A DNA stretch of 64,000 nucleotides. It comes from an uncultured bacterium. GTDB lineage: Bacteria; Cyanobacteriota; Vampirovibrionia; Gastranaerophilales; Gastranaerophilaceae. The stretch covers positions 1 to 64,000 of the forward strand of contig CACWTN010000003.1 in the NCBI GenBank assembly GCA_902763805.1. The letters run 5' to 3'. Made by a program: the position numbers and the translations under genes. The notes beneath the pieces are model-generated. The model did no database searches. It saw nothing but the letters and a program-made list of their open reading frames with translations, and was not told where the DNA came from. Positions 49,583-58,108 of the stretch are shown here, in pieces (position 1 is the first letter of the stretch; each line of letters starts with the position of its first letter).

Positions 49583-52500
49583 ATGTCAAAAAACACAATT
49601 ACAGTTGATGGTAACTACGCTGCAGCGCATATTGCGTATGCTTTAAGCGAAGTTTCCGCAATCTACCCTATCACACCTTCTTCTACAATGGGAGAATGGA
49701 TTGATGAATGGGCTTCTCAACACAAGAAAAACATTTGGGGCAAACAGGTAAGTGTTGCTGAAATGCAATCTGAAGCAGGTGCAGCAGGTGCTGTTCACGG
49801 TTCTCTTGCAGCAGGTGCTTTAACTTCTACTTACACAGCTTCACAAGGTTTATTATTAATGATTCCTGTTATGCACAAAGTCGCAGGTGAAATGCTTCCG
49901 CATGTTATTCACGTTGCTGCCCGTGCACTTGCAGCTCAATCACTCGCAATTTTCGGTGACCATACAGACGTTATGGGCTGCCGTAACACTGGTTATGCTA
50001 TGTTAGCAGCTAACAGTGTTCAGGAAGAAATGGATATGGCACTTATTGCTCACTTATCAACTTATAAAGCAAAAGTTCCGTTCCTTCAATTCTTTGACGG
50101 ATTCAGAACTTCTCACGAAGTACACAAAATTGAAGAAATATCTTATGAAGAAATCGCTTCATTGGTAGAACCTCAATACATTGAAGAATTCAAAAACAGA
50201 GCTTTAAGACCTGAAGCTCCTGTTTGCAAAGTCGGTGCTCAAAACACAGACGTTTACTTCCAGGGACGTGAAACTGTTAACAAATACTATGACGCAGTTC
50301 CTGATATCGTTCAGGAATATATGGACAAAGTTGCTAAGGTTACAGGTCGTCAATATCATCCGTTTGATTATGTTGGTGCTCCTGATGCAACTGATGTAAT
50401 CGTAGCAATCGGTTCAAGCTGCGAAACTATCGAAGAAACAATCGAATACTTAAATGCTAATAAAGGCACTAAGTACGGTTTAGTTAAAGTTAGATTATAC
50501 AGACCGTTTGATGTTAAGAGATTTAACGAAGCACTTCCTGCATCAGTTAAGAGAGTTGCTGTTCTTGACAGAACAAAAGAACCCGGTTCAATTGGCGAAC
50601 CTCTTTACTTAGATGTTGTTGCAGCACTTGCAGGCAAAGATATCAGAGTAATCGGCGGCCGTTACGGTTTATCTTCTAAAGAATTTACACCATCTATGGT
50701 TTACGCTATTTACAAACATTCTGAAAAGAACGGTTTCCACGGATTTACAGTTGGTATTGAAGATGATGTAACTCACAAATCATTACCGATTGAAGAACAT
50801 ATCGTTACTGAACCTGAAGGAACTACAAACTGTATGTTCTGGGGCTTGGGTTCAGACGGTACCGTTGGTGCTAACAAAAACTCAATCAAAATTATCGGTC
50901 AATATACAAACAAAGATGCTCAGGCATACTTTGCTTATGACTCTAAGAAATCATTTGGTGTAACTGTTTCTCACTTAAGATTCGGTGATAAACAAATTAA
51001 GTCAACATACTTAATTACAGCACCTGATTTTGTTTCTTGCTCAGCTCACGCTTATATCGGAAGGTATGACCTTCTTAAAGGTATCAAAGAAGGCGGTACA
51101 TTCCTTCTTAACTCACCTTGGTCAAAAGAAGAAGCATTCTCTCACTTAACAAGAGATATGCAGGAAACAATCATCAACAAGAAAATCAAATTCTACAATG
51201 TTGATGCTGAAAAATTAATTAAGGAACAACCCGGATTAAGAGGTAAAGGTGCTAACACCGTTATGATGGTAGCTTACTTCAAAGTTTCAGGTATCATTCC
51301 GTTTGAACAGGCTTATGAAGGTATGAGAGCTATGACAACCAAGACCTTCAAGAAGAAAGGTGACGATGTTGTTAACATGAACTTAGCTCTTATCGATGCA
51401 GCTATCAACGCAACAGAAGAAGTTGTAATTCCTGCTTCTTTAGACGGCGTAGCTCACGCAGATGACGTTAAGCTTATCGCAGATGACGCTTCTGAATTCG
51501 CTAAGAAAATCATTGAACCTTCAATGAGACAAAAAGGTGATGACATCCCTGTTTCAGCAATGAGCAACGATGGTGTTATCCCGACAGGTACAGCATGCCT
51601 TGAAAAACGTGGTATCGCACCTCGTGTTCCTAACTGGAACAGCGAAACTTGTATTCAGTGCGGTATCTGTGCTTCTGCTTGTCCTCACGCAGCAATCAGA
51701 ACTAAATTGATTGAAGCTGATGATTTGAAGAATGCTCCTACATCATTCAAGACAGTTGATGCTAAGCCGAATGACCACGGTGAAAAATTCAGAATTCAGG
51801 TTTACTGTGATGACTGTACAGGCTGCGGTGTTTGTTTAGACCAATGTCCGATGTCAAAAGTTCCCGGTAAAGAAGTTCTTACCTGGTCAACTATTGAAGC
51901 TGAAAAAGCTAAAGGCGAAGGCGAAAACGAAAAATTCTTTGACGCATTACCTGATAACGTAATGGGTAAAAATACTACTAAGACAATTAAGGGTGCAATG
52001 CTCAGAAAACCGTTATTCGAATTCTCAGGTGCTTGCGCAGGCTGCGGTGAAACACCTTATGTTAAACTTGTTTCACAATTGTTCGGTGAAAATGCTATTG
52101 TTGCAAACGCAACAGGTTGTTCTTCAATTTACTCAGGTACTTTCCCGACAATTCCTTATACAACTAATAAGGATGGCAGAGGTCCTGCTTGGGCTAACTC
52201 ATTATTCGAAGATAACGCTGAGTTCGGTTTCGGTATGAGATTGGCAGTTGATTCTAACAGAGCACTTTTAAGACAAAAAGTTGAAGAAGTTCTTGCTAAA
52301 GAAGAAGCTCCGGCTGATTTGAAAGAAGCTTTCAATGCTTGTATCGCAAATTGGGATAACTCAAAAACAGAAGAAGCTGTTAAAGCTCAGGAAGCAGCTA
52401 AAGTTCTTATTGACAAGTATGCAAAAGAATGCGGTTGCGACACTATCAAGAAGATTAAAGAACTTGAAGACTACTTTACTGATAAATCTATCTGGATAAT

Positions 52501-53119
52501 AGGTGGTGACGGTTGGGCAAACGATATCGGTTACGGCGGTATTGACCATGTTCTTGCTCAGAACAAGAATGTTAATATCCTCGTTCTTGATACAGAAGTT
52601 TACTCAAATACCGGCGGTCAGGCTTCCAAATCAACACCTACAGCTGCTGTTGCGAAGTTTGCTACAGGCGGTAAACCAACCTATAAGAAAAACATGGGCT
52701 TAATGAGTATGTCATACGGTTACGTTTATGTTGCATCAGTAGCATTGGGTGCAGACAGAGCTCAAACTCTTAAAGCATTCCAGGAAGCTGAAGCATACAA
52801 CGGACCTTCTATCATATTTGCTTATGCTCCTTGTATTGCTCACGGTATTGATATGTCTAAGACTCAGACAGAACAAAAACGTGCTGTTGAAGCCGGTTAC
52901 TTCCCGCTTTACAGATATAATCCTGAAGCAGAAGTACCGTTCACTTGGGATGCTAAAGATCCTAAGGGTGCTTACCAAGACTTTATCAGATCAGAGGGCA
53001 GATACAAATCATTGCTTAAGACTAACCCTGATGCTGCAGAAGCTCTTTACAGCAAGGCTGAAAAAGATGCTGCTCAGAGAATGGAAGTTTATAAAGCAGT
53101 TGGTGCATTGCTTAAGTAG
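49583..53119 (+). CDS. nifJ: Pyruvate:ferredoxin oxidoreductase, single chain
   Basis: An 1178-residue enzyme oxidising pyruvate to acetyl-CoA and CO2 with reduction of ferredoxin. Domain order is as in the homodimeric form: pyrimidine-binding domain I (YPITPSSTMGEW), domain II transketolase C-like (IGSSCETIEETIEYL), gamma domain (FGVTVSHLRFG), ferredoxin domain with CIQCGICASACP and CDDCTGCGVCLDQCP, and the TPP-binding domain with CAGCGETPYVKL, the proximal-cluster Cys, GGDGWANDIGYGG and SNTGGQASKSTPTAAVAKFA. Codon usage is extremely biased, implying very high expression. It pairs with the ferredoxin and hydrogenase 8 kb upstream. Length is complete. Confidence 0.98.
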   Translation: MSKNTITVDGNYAAAHIAYALSEVSAIYPITPSSTMGEWIDEWASQHKKNIWGKQVSVAEMQSEAGAAGAVHGSLAAGALTSTYTASQGLLLMIPVMHKVAGEMLPHVIHVAARALAAQSLAIFGDHTDVMGCRNTGYAMLAANSVQEEMDMALIAHLSTYKAKVPFLQFFDGFRTSHEVHKIEEISYEEIASLVEPQYIEEFKNRALRPEAPVCKVGAQNTDVYFQGRETVNKYYDAVPDIVQEYMDKVAKVTGRQYHPFDYVGAPDATDVIVAIGSSCETIEETIEYLNANKGTKYGLVKVRLYRPFDVKRFNEALPASVKRVAVLDRTKEPGSIGEPLYLDVVAALAGKDIRVIGGRYGLSSKEFTPSMVYAIYKHSEKNGFHGFTVGIEDDVTHKSLPIEEHIVTEPEGTTNCMFWGLGSDGTVGANKNSIKIIGQYTNKDAQAYFAYDSKKSFGVTVSHLRFGDKQIKSTYLITAPDFVSCSAHAYIGRYDLLKGIKEGGTFLLNSPWSKEEAFSHLTRDMQETIINKKIKFYNVDAEKLIKEQPGLRGKGANTVMMVAYFKVSGIIPFEQAYEGMRAMTTKTFKKKGDDVVNMNLALIDAAINATEEVVIPASLDGVAHADDVKLIADDASEFAKKIIEPSMRQKGDDIPVSAMSNDGVIPTGTACLEKRGIAPRVPNWNSETCIQCGICASACPHAAIRTKLIEADDLKNAPTSFKTVDAKPNDHGEKFRIQVYCDDCTGCGVCLDQCPMSKVPGKEVLTWSTIEAEKAKGEGENEKFFDALPDNVMGKNTTKTIKGAMLRKPLFEFSGACAGCGETPYVKLVSQLFGENAIVANATGCSSIYSGTFPTIPYTTNKDGRGPAWANSLFEDNAEFGFGMRLAVDSNRALLRQKVEEVLAKEEAPADLKEAFNACIANWDNSKTEEAVKAQEAAKVLIDKYAKECGCDTIKKIKELEDYFTDKSIWIIGGDGWANDIGYGGIDHVLAQNKNVNILVLDTEVYSNTGGQASKSTPTAAVAKFATGGKPTYKKNMGLMSMSYGYVYVASVALGADRAQTLKAFQEAEAYNGPSIIFAYAPCIAHGIDMSKTQTEQKRAVEAGYFPLYRYNPEAEVPFTWDAKDPKGAYQDFIRSEGRYKSLLKTNPDAAEALYSKAEKDAAQRMEVYKAVGALLK

Positions 53120-53139
53120 TTATTGCTTTTATGCAATAG

Positions 53140-53170
53140 AAAAAGGCGGAGTTTTCACTCCGCCTTTTTT
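53140..53170. terminator. Bidirectional terminator after the PFOR gene
   Basis: AAAAAGGCGGAG / CTCCGCCTTTTTT stem, loop TTTTCA, T-rich at both ends. A second weak hairpin (TATTGC/GCAATA) lies at 53121-53138. It also serves the convergent gene ending at 53176. Confidence 0.88.
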
Positions 53171-53175
53171 ATAAC

Positions 53176-53841
53176 TTATACGTATCCGCGTTTTATGAAT
53201 AATTCGGGATAATTTTTTTTCAGCTTGTTTATTTGTTTTCTTGAAAAATCATCTTTTAAGAAGTCTGTGTACTCATCATCAATCATTGAGCAGAAGGTTG
53301 CTTTTTCGTTTTGCTTGATACCAAATTCCTTTGAATAATCATATTTATATTTGCTGAGAATGTTTGGTACGTAATCGGCAATTCCAAGCCATGGGTCTAT
53401 GATATAAGGTTTTTTGTCATTTACAAAAAGAACAAGATGGTCGAGGTCTTTATCCTGACTATTTTCTTCCATGCTTCGTAAGAGTGCAATATGACAGTTT
53501 TTAATCCCGTTTATTTTTGCAGCAATTGCCGCAAGCTGTGCGCTTTCTCCGCAATTACCGAGTTTATATTTTTTTACCGGTTCGGTAAAGGCTTTAATTC
53601 TGTCATAAAAAGATTCAGAGCTGTCATACAGTACATCTTTAAAATATCTTACACCGTCATTTGTCATTTCTATCAGACTCTTAACAAAATCAGGAAATTT
53701 TGAAGCTGCACTTTTGCTTTCGATTTTAGATGCGGATAATCTGGGATAGCACTTGTTTACCTGCCGTGCTATATCATCGGCAAAACGTATAGTTTGGTTT
53801 CTTGAACAGAAATTTGTGTTGTTGGTTGTTGTTATGCGCAT
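53176..53841 (-). CDS. Cys-His-Asp (transglutaminase/papain-like) protein, paralogue 2
   Basis: A 221-residue protein homologous to the 48056-48907 gene: KLGNCGESAQLAAIAAKINGIKN, KDLDHLVLFV and YIIDPWLGIADY match VGNCFEEAMLAQ...KINGQKN, KIDHTVAFI and VIIDPWLGITDF. Predicted catalytic residues are C97, H135 and D149. The N-terminal part is different in length but both have an ADTI/ADDI helix near residue 20. There is no signal peptide or SD; the ATG lies just after a TATGAT sequence. The two paralogues flank the PFOR gene and its small exported neighbour. Function unknown; a modifier of host or own proteins is possible. Confidence 0.7.
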   Translation of the reverse strand: MRITTTNNTNFCSRNQTIRFADDIARQVNKCYPRLSASKIESKSAASKFPDFVKSLIEMTNDGVRYFKDVLYDSSESFYDRIKAFTEPVKKYKLGNCGESAQLAAIAAKINGIKNCHIALLRSMEENSQDKDLDHLVLFVNDKKPYIIDPWLGIADYVPNILSKYKYDYSKEFGIKQNEKATFCSMIDDEYTDFLKDDFSRKQINKLKKNYPELFIKRGYV

Positions 53842-53860
53842 ATCATAATGAAAACGTCTG

Positions 53861-53876
53861 AAAAAATTTTTTGCTA
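53861..53876 (-). promoter_or_regulatory. TAGCAAAAAA-type upstream box (copy 3)
   Basis: Minus strand TAGCAAAAAATTTTTT, overlapping the TAG stop codon of aroB and ending 20 bases before the paralogue-2 start. Identical over 16 bases to the copy before paralogue 1. Confidence 0.45.
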
Positions 53877-54959
53877 GATTTCTTTTAATGCAAATTCAGC
53901 ATCAAGAGGAGTCATTTTAACTTCTTTTACCTGTTTCTTGCCGCATGGTACTATAAAAGATATTTTATCGGAACTTGCTTTTTTGTCCTTCTTCATTATT
54001 GATATCAGCTTATTAGCTGGGTACTTTTCTTTTAATGGTTTAAAACCGTATTTTTCAAGCAAATCCAGTGACAATCTGTAATATGAATAATTTATATATT
54101 CTTTTTTATAAGCCCATTCTGTTATAAAGTACATTCCGTATACTACGGCTTCGCCGTGAGTGTACTTTTTATATTTTGTAATTGCTTCAAGCGCATGTCC
54201 GAGCGTATGTCCATAGTTAAGAATTTTTCTCAGACCGCTTTCTTTTTCGTCTACACTTACCACTGCTATCTTAAGGTTAAGACAGTATTCAATCAGACGG
54301 ATAAGAGTAAGAGGTTCTCTCTGCAGAATTTTTTCACAGCTGAGAGTCAGAAACTCATAAAGAAAGAGCGGTACTTTATAATTACAGCTGTCTTCAATAA
54401 ATGCGTACTTAAGAATTTCACCAAGTCCTGACATATATTGTTTTTTATCTAAAGTGTTAAAAAAGTTGATATAAATAAGAACTTTTTTAGGCTGATAAAA
54501 GCTGCCTACAATATTTTTTGCATTGGGTAAATCGATTGCTGTTTTACCGCCGACTGAAGAATCGACTGCAGCTAATAGAGTTGTCGGTACCTGAATAAAA
54601 TCAATCCCTCTCATGTAAGTAGATGCTGCAAAACCGGCAATATCTCCGACAACACCGCCTCCTACGGCAATTATGGCATCGTTTCTTGTCAGCCCCATTT
54701 CAAAGGCTCTGTTTAATATTTTTAAATAGTTTTTGTAATTTTTTTCTTTTTCACCGTCAGGGAAAACAAAGATTTCATCGTTGCTGAAATTCAAATCTCC
54801 AGAATAAAGGCTGTAAACTTTTTTTGACATAACAACAAGTCGTTTTTTATTTTTGGTAAGCTCATAAATATCCTGATTAAGCCTTTCAAAACCGCCGTCA
54901 GAGATTTCTATCAAATATTCTTTTTTATCATCGATTTGAACTTTAAGTGTTTGCCTCAT
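53874..54959 (-). CDS. aroB: 3-dehydroquinate synthase AroB
   Basis: A 361-residue NAD- and metal-dependent enzyme forming 3-dehydroquinate in the shikimate pathway. FPDGEKEKNYKNY, GGGVVGDIAGFAASTYMRGIDFIQVPTTLLAAVDSSVGGKT and NILNYGHTLGHALE-type metal ligands (KILNYGHTLGHALEAI) are present, together with HGEAVVYGM. The start overlaps the end of aroK. It is last in aroC-aroK-aroB, all coupled. The stop codon overlaps the TAGCAAAAAA box of the next gene. Confidence 0.96.
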   Translation of the reverse strand: MRQTLKVQIDDKKEYLIEISDGGFERLNQDIYELTKNKKRLVVMSKKVYSLYSGDLNFSNDEIFVFPDGEKEKNYKNYLKILNRAFEMGLTRNDAIIAVGGGVVGDIAGFAASTYMRGIDFIQVPTTLLAAVDSSVGGKTAIDLPNAKNIVGSFYQPKKVLIYINFFNTLDKKQYMSGLGEILKYAFIEDSCNYKVPLFLYEFLTLSCEKILQREPLTLIRLIEYCLNLKIAVVSVDEKESGLRKILNYGHTLGHALEAITKYKKYTHGEAVVYGMYFITEWAYKKEYINYSYYRLSLDLLEKYGFKPLKEKYPANKLISIMKKDKKASSDKISFIVPCGKKQVKEVKMTPLDAEFALKEI

Positions 54960-55452
54960 CTATTATAAACCTTACGATTTCATCTTCGTTCATTTTACTT
55001 GTATCAACCGTAAAATGTGCCTTTTTGTAATTTTCTTCTCTCTTAAAGAGCATTTTTTCAAGAGTTTGTTTTGGATTTTCATTCTGAAGCAGAGGACGCG
55101 AACTGTCATGCGATATCCTATAATATAATATATCAAGGTCAGATTTCAAATAAAATACTTTTCCGAATTTTAAAAGCGCAGCTCTGTTGTTTGGATTTTC
55201 AAAAGCACCGCCTCCAACTGAGATTATTTTTTTACTGCCGGAGCAAACCATCTGGATTGTTTCGTATTCAAGCTTTCTGAAATAGTCTTCGGACTTGTTT
55301 TTAAAAATATTGCTTATACTCATTCCCTGAGTTTTCTCAATAATACTGTCTGTGTCAAAGAGAGTATAATCAGGTAATTTTTGTGATAACAGGTTTCCGA
55401 TAGTTGTTTTTCCGCTTGCCGGCATTCCGATAAGTATAATGTTATTCGGCAT
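54943..55452 (-). CDS. aroK: Shikimate kinase AroK
   Basis: A 169-residue P-loop kinase. Walker A is GMPASGKTTIGNLL, the shikimate-binding DTDSIIEK and GGGAFENPNNRAAL (with the GGG motif) are present, and the lid/Arg segment is SRPLL. ATG 55452 follows AAGGAAAG, inside the end of aroC; the longer frame to 55482 would not be expected. It overlaps both neighbours, so three aromatic-pathway enzymes are translationally coupled. Confidence 0.95.
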   Translation of the reverse strand: MPNNIILIGMPASGKTTIGNLLSQKLPDYTLFDTDSIIEKTQGMSISNIFKNKSEDYFRKLEYETIQMVCSGSKKIISVGGGAFENPNNRAALLKFGKVFYLKSDLDILYYRISHDSSRPLLQNENPKQTLEKMLFKREENYKKAHFTVDTSKMNEDEIVRFIIDEANT

Positions 55453-56608
55453 ATCTTTCCTTAATTTCTTGTAAATTGTCACCGCCCAGCTTTTCTAACA
55501 GAGCATCTGCAAGAATGATAGCAATCCTTGCTTCTGCAACTACTGCACAGGCAGGGACCGCACACGTATCAGAACGCTCAAAATGTGCGCTTGCAGGCTT
55601 CATATCATTAATGTCTATAGTGGCGAGAGCTTTTCTCATCGTTGGAATAGCTTTCATTGTTCCTTTTATTATAAGGGTTTCACCGTTCGTCATTCCGCCT
55701 TCAAGACCGCCTGCATTGTTTGTATTTCTGTAAACTTTTTTATCTCTGCCGACGAAAAGTTCATCATGCATTTGAGAACCTTTTAAAGATGCCGCATCAA
55801 CCCCTGCTCCGACTTCGACGGCTTTAACTGCAGGGATACTCATAACCGCCTGAGCTATTCTTCCGTCAAGAGCTCTGTCCCAGTGAACGTATGAGCCTAA
55901 TCCGACTGGCAGATTACCGAATATTACTTCAAATTTTCCGCCTAAAGTATCTCCTGCCTGAGCAGCTTCATCAATTGCGTTTCTCATTCTGTCTGCTGTT
56001 AAATCATCAGCACATCTTACATCTGATTTTTCAGCTTTTTCTTTTATAAGCGTGTAAGTTTTCGGATAGAAATCCAGTTTAACATTTCCTATCTGAATAA
56101 CGTGAGAAAAACCCATTATTCCGAACTCTCTCAAAATCTGCTTTGCAACTGAACCGACAGCAACTTCTATTGCCGTTTTTCTTGCACTTGAACGCTCAAG
56201 GACATCTCTGAGGTCAGAAAAATTGTATTTAATTGAACCTGCATAATCAGCATGTCCGGGGCGAACGGTAGTAAAAGCTTTTTCTTCAATTTTTTTTAGT
56301 GTTTCCTGAGCCGGATAGTCAAGATGCTCAGTATTCATAACATCTTTCCAGTTTTCGTAATCTTTGTTTTGGATTTCAAGACAAACAGGAGCTCCCGTTG
56401 TTTTACAAAATCTTACTCCTGATTTGATTTCAACGGTATCATGTTCAATTTGCATTCTTCCGCCTCTGCCGTATCCGACCTGACGTCTTGCAAGGTCTTC
56501 ATTGATAATAGAGCTTTTTATCCTAAATCCGGCAGGAATTCCTTCTATTATCGCAGTCAGGCATTTTCCGTGACTTTCACCTGATGTTAAAAATCTGAAT
56601 CTGTTCAT
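55442..56608 (-). CDS. aroC: Chorismate synthase AroC
   Basis: A 388-residue FMN-dependent enzyme making chorismate from EPSP. FLTSGESHGKCLTAIIEG, GRGGRMQIEHDTVEIKSGVRFCKTTGAP, RPGHADYAGSIKYNFSDLRDVLERSSARKTA and GGLEGGMTNGETLIIKGTMKAIPTMRKAL are typical. The frame opens at 56635, but ATG 56608 starts MNRFRFLTSGESHGK, the family N-terminus. No SD; TATAAT ends exactly 7 bases before it, so the operon aroC-aroK-aroB is predicted to begin with a leaderless mRNA. A strong terminator lies just upstream. Confidence 0.96.
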   Translation of the reverse strand: MNRFRFLTSGESHGKCLTAIIEGIPAGFRIKSSIINEDLARRQVGYGRGGRMQIEHDTVEIKSGVRFCKTTGAPVCLEIQNKDYENWKDVMNTEHLDYPAQETLKKIEEKAFTTVRPGHADYAGSIKYNFSDLRDVLERSSARKTAIEVAVGSVAKQILREFGIMGFSHVIQIGNVKLDFYPKTYTLIKEKAEKSDVRCADDLTADRMRNAIDEAAQAGDTLGGKFEVIFGNLPVGLGSYVHWDRALDGRIAQAVMSIPAVKAVEVGAGVDAASLKGSQMHDELFVGRDKKVYRNTNNAGGLEGGMTNGETLIIKGTMKAIPTMRKALATIDINDMKPASAHFERSDTCAVPACAVVAEARIAIILADALLEKLGGDNLQEIKERYAE

Positions 56609-56615
56609 ACAATTT

Positions 56616-56621
56616 ATTATA
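56616..56621 (-). promoter_or_regulatory. -10 element of a leaderless aroC mRNA
   Basis: Minus strand TATAAT, then AAATTGT, then the aroC ATG. It directly follows the terminator of the preceding gene, so aroC needs its own promoter here. No clear -35. Confidence 0.55.
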
Positions 56622-56622
56622 T

Positions 56623-56662
56623 AACAAAAAAGCATTTGCTATGCAGCAAATGCTTTTTTGTT
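56623..56662 (-). terminator. Terminator after the 104-residue exported protein gene
   Basis: AACAAAAAAGCATTTGCT / AGCAAATGCTTTTTTGTT, an 18-bp perfect stem with an ATGC/GCAT loop, symmetric enough to work in both directions. Confidence 0.88.
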
Positions 56663-56675
56663 ATATTGCAAAATA

Positions 56676-56990
56676 TTACAAATCTCTCGGGCTTGGTGAC
56701 ATGTGAATGTCATGATGTATTCTTTCATCTGTATCACATGAAGGATCAAGATAACCGAATACGTTTCTCCAAAATCTTACAAACTTGTTATGTCCTCTGT
56801 CATAGATAGGCTCAGCAGGTTGTCCGTTAACACGGTTTTTAATAAGTAAAACTTCTTCTGCAGTAGCTTCCGAATACCCGCTGTTAATCATATAATCAGG
56901 TTCTGTTACCTGATTAGAAGTAACGCCTGCATTAGCCTGAGCGCAGGCAAAAGTTAATAAAGCCAAAATAGATAATAAATTTCTTTTCAT
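56676..56990 (-). CDS. Small exported protein downstream of ispG, function unknown
   Basis: A 104-residue protein with a signal peptide (MKRNLLSILALLTFACAQANA, cleavage after ANA; the Cys in AC-A could be read as a lipobox TFAC, but the +2 context is not ideal). The mature part has TATAEEVLLIKNRVNG, then FVRFWRNVFGYLDPSCDTD and a His-rich end. It starts 12 bases after ispG ends, with a GGGTG SD, so it is probably co-transcribed. The in-frame ATG at 56999 gives three extra residues. No family recognised. Confidence 0.72.
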   Translation of the reverse strand: MKRNLLSILALLTFACAQANAGVTSNQVTEPDYMINSGYSEATAEEVLLIKNRVNGQPAEPIYDRGHNKFVRFWRNVFGYLDPSCDTDERIHHDIHMSPSPRDL

Positions 56991-57001
56991 AACACCCATT
57001 C

Positions 57002-58066
57002 TTATTTAACTAAACTATACGATTCCATTATAATCTTTTCTAATGAATTAATCAAGTCAGCCTCAGGAACTCTTGCTATAATTTCACCTTTTTTAAAGAT
57101 ATAGCCTTCTTTTATCGCTCCTGCAATGCCAAAATCTGCATGTTTCGCTTCACCAGGTCCGTTAACGGGACAGCCCATAACGGCAATTGTTATAGGCAAA
57201 TCAAGGTTTTTGAATCTTTCTTCTACCTGCTTAGCCAAACCTATAAGGTCGATTTGAGTTCTTCCGCAGGTAGGACAGGATATAAAATTAACCCCTCTTT
57301 TTCTTAATCCGAGAGATTTCAGAATTCCGAAACCGGCATGAACTTCCTCCACCGGATTTTCCGTAAGAGAAACTCTTATGGTATCTCCAATCCCCTGACT
57401 CAGCAGAGAACCTATTCCGACAGAAGATTTGATTAATCCGGATTTTAGCGTGCCTGCTTCAGTTACTCCAAGATGGAGCGGATAATCAACTTTTTCTGCC
57501 ATAAGTTTGTATGCTTCAATGGTGGTCATGACATCAGATGATTTCAGAGATATTTTTGTATCGTAAAAATTTAAGTCTTCTAAAATTTCCAGATGTCTTA
57601 ATGCGCTTAATACCATTTTTTCATGGAGCGGAATGTCCATTTCGGCAAATTCTTTTTCTAAAGAACCGCCGTTAATTCCAATTCTTATCGGAATGTTATG
57701 ACTTTTAGCCGCTTCAACGACTTTAATGGTATGCTCTTTTTTCCCAATGTTTCCGGGATTAATCCTCAGAGCATGTATACCGTTTTCAATGCAGGTCAGC
57801 GCAAGTCTGTAATCAAAATGTATGTCTGCGACGAGCGGAACCTGTGATTTTGCGGCAATATCCTTTATTGCGGCAGCGGCATCTTTGTTCAGAACTGCAA
57901 GTCTTACTATTTCACAGCCTGCTGAAGCAAGTTCATTAATTTGTTTAAGTGTTTTTTCAACATCTCTTGTATCCGTGTTACACATTGATTGAACGCTAAT
58001 CGGTGCATCTCCGCCGATTTTAACGTTTCCGATTTGTATTTGTTTTGTTTTTCTTCTGTTTATCAT
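57002..58066 (-). CDS. ispG: 4-hydroxy-3-methylbut-2-enyl-diphosphate synthase IspG
   Basis: A 354-residue [4Fe-4S] enzyme of the MEP isoprenoid pathway. The TIM barrel N-terminal part carries GDAPISVQSMCNTDT and PLVADIHFDYRLAL, with ALRINPGNIG. The C-terminal cluster ligands are CPTCGRTQIDL and GCPVNGPGEAKHAD. It is the short bacterial form without the plant insert. The long open frame to 58186 is an artefact; ATG 58066 gives MINRRKTKQIQIG, the normal start. No SD; TACAAT ends 6 bases before it, so a leaderless mRNA is predicted. It is divergent from the phosphoesterase gene. Confidence 0.96.
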   Translation of the reverse strand: MINRRKTKQIQIGNVKIGGDAPISVQSMCNTDTRDVEKTLKQINELASAGCEIVRLAVLNKDAAAAIKDIAAKSQVPLVADIHFDYRLALTCIENGIHALRINPGNIGKKEHTIKVVEAAKSHNIPIRIGINGGSLEKEFAEMDIPLHEKMVLSALRHLEILEDLNFYDTKISLKSSDVMTTIEAYKLMAEKVDYPLHLGVTEAGTLKSGLIKSSVGIGSLLSQGIGDTIRVSLTENPVEEVHAGFGILKSLGLRKRGVNFISCPTCGRTQIDLIGLAKQVEERFKNLDLPITIAVMGCPVNGPGEAKHADFGIAGAIKEGYIFKKGEIIARVPEADLINSLEKIIMESYSLVK

Positions 58067-58072
58067 AAAATA

Positions 58073-58078
58073 ATTGTA
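58073..58078 (-). promoter_or_regulatory. -10-like element of a leaderless ispG mRNA
   Basis: Minus strand TACAAT, then TATTTT, then the ispG ATG; no SD and no clear -35. Confidence 0.5.
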
Positions 58079-58108
58079 ACACGAAGGATAAAAACTGAGG
58101 AGTAATTT

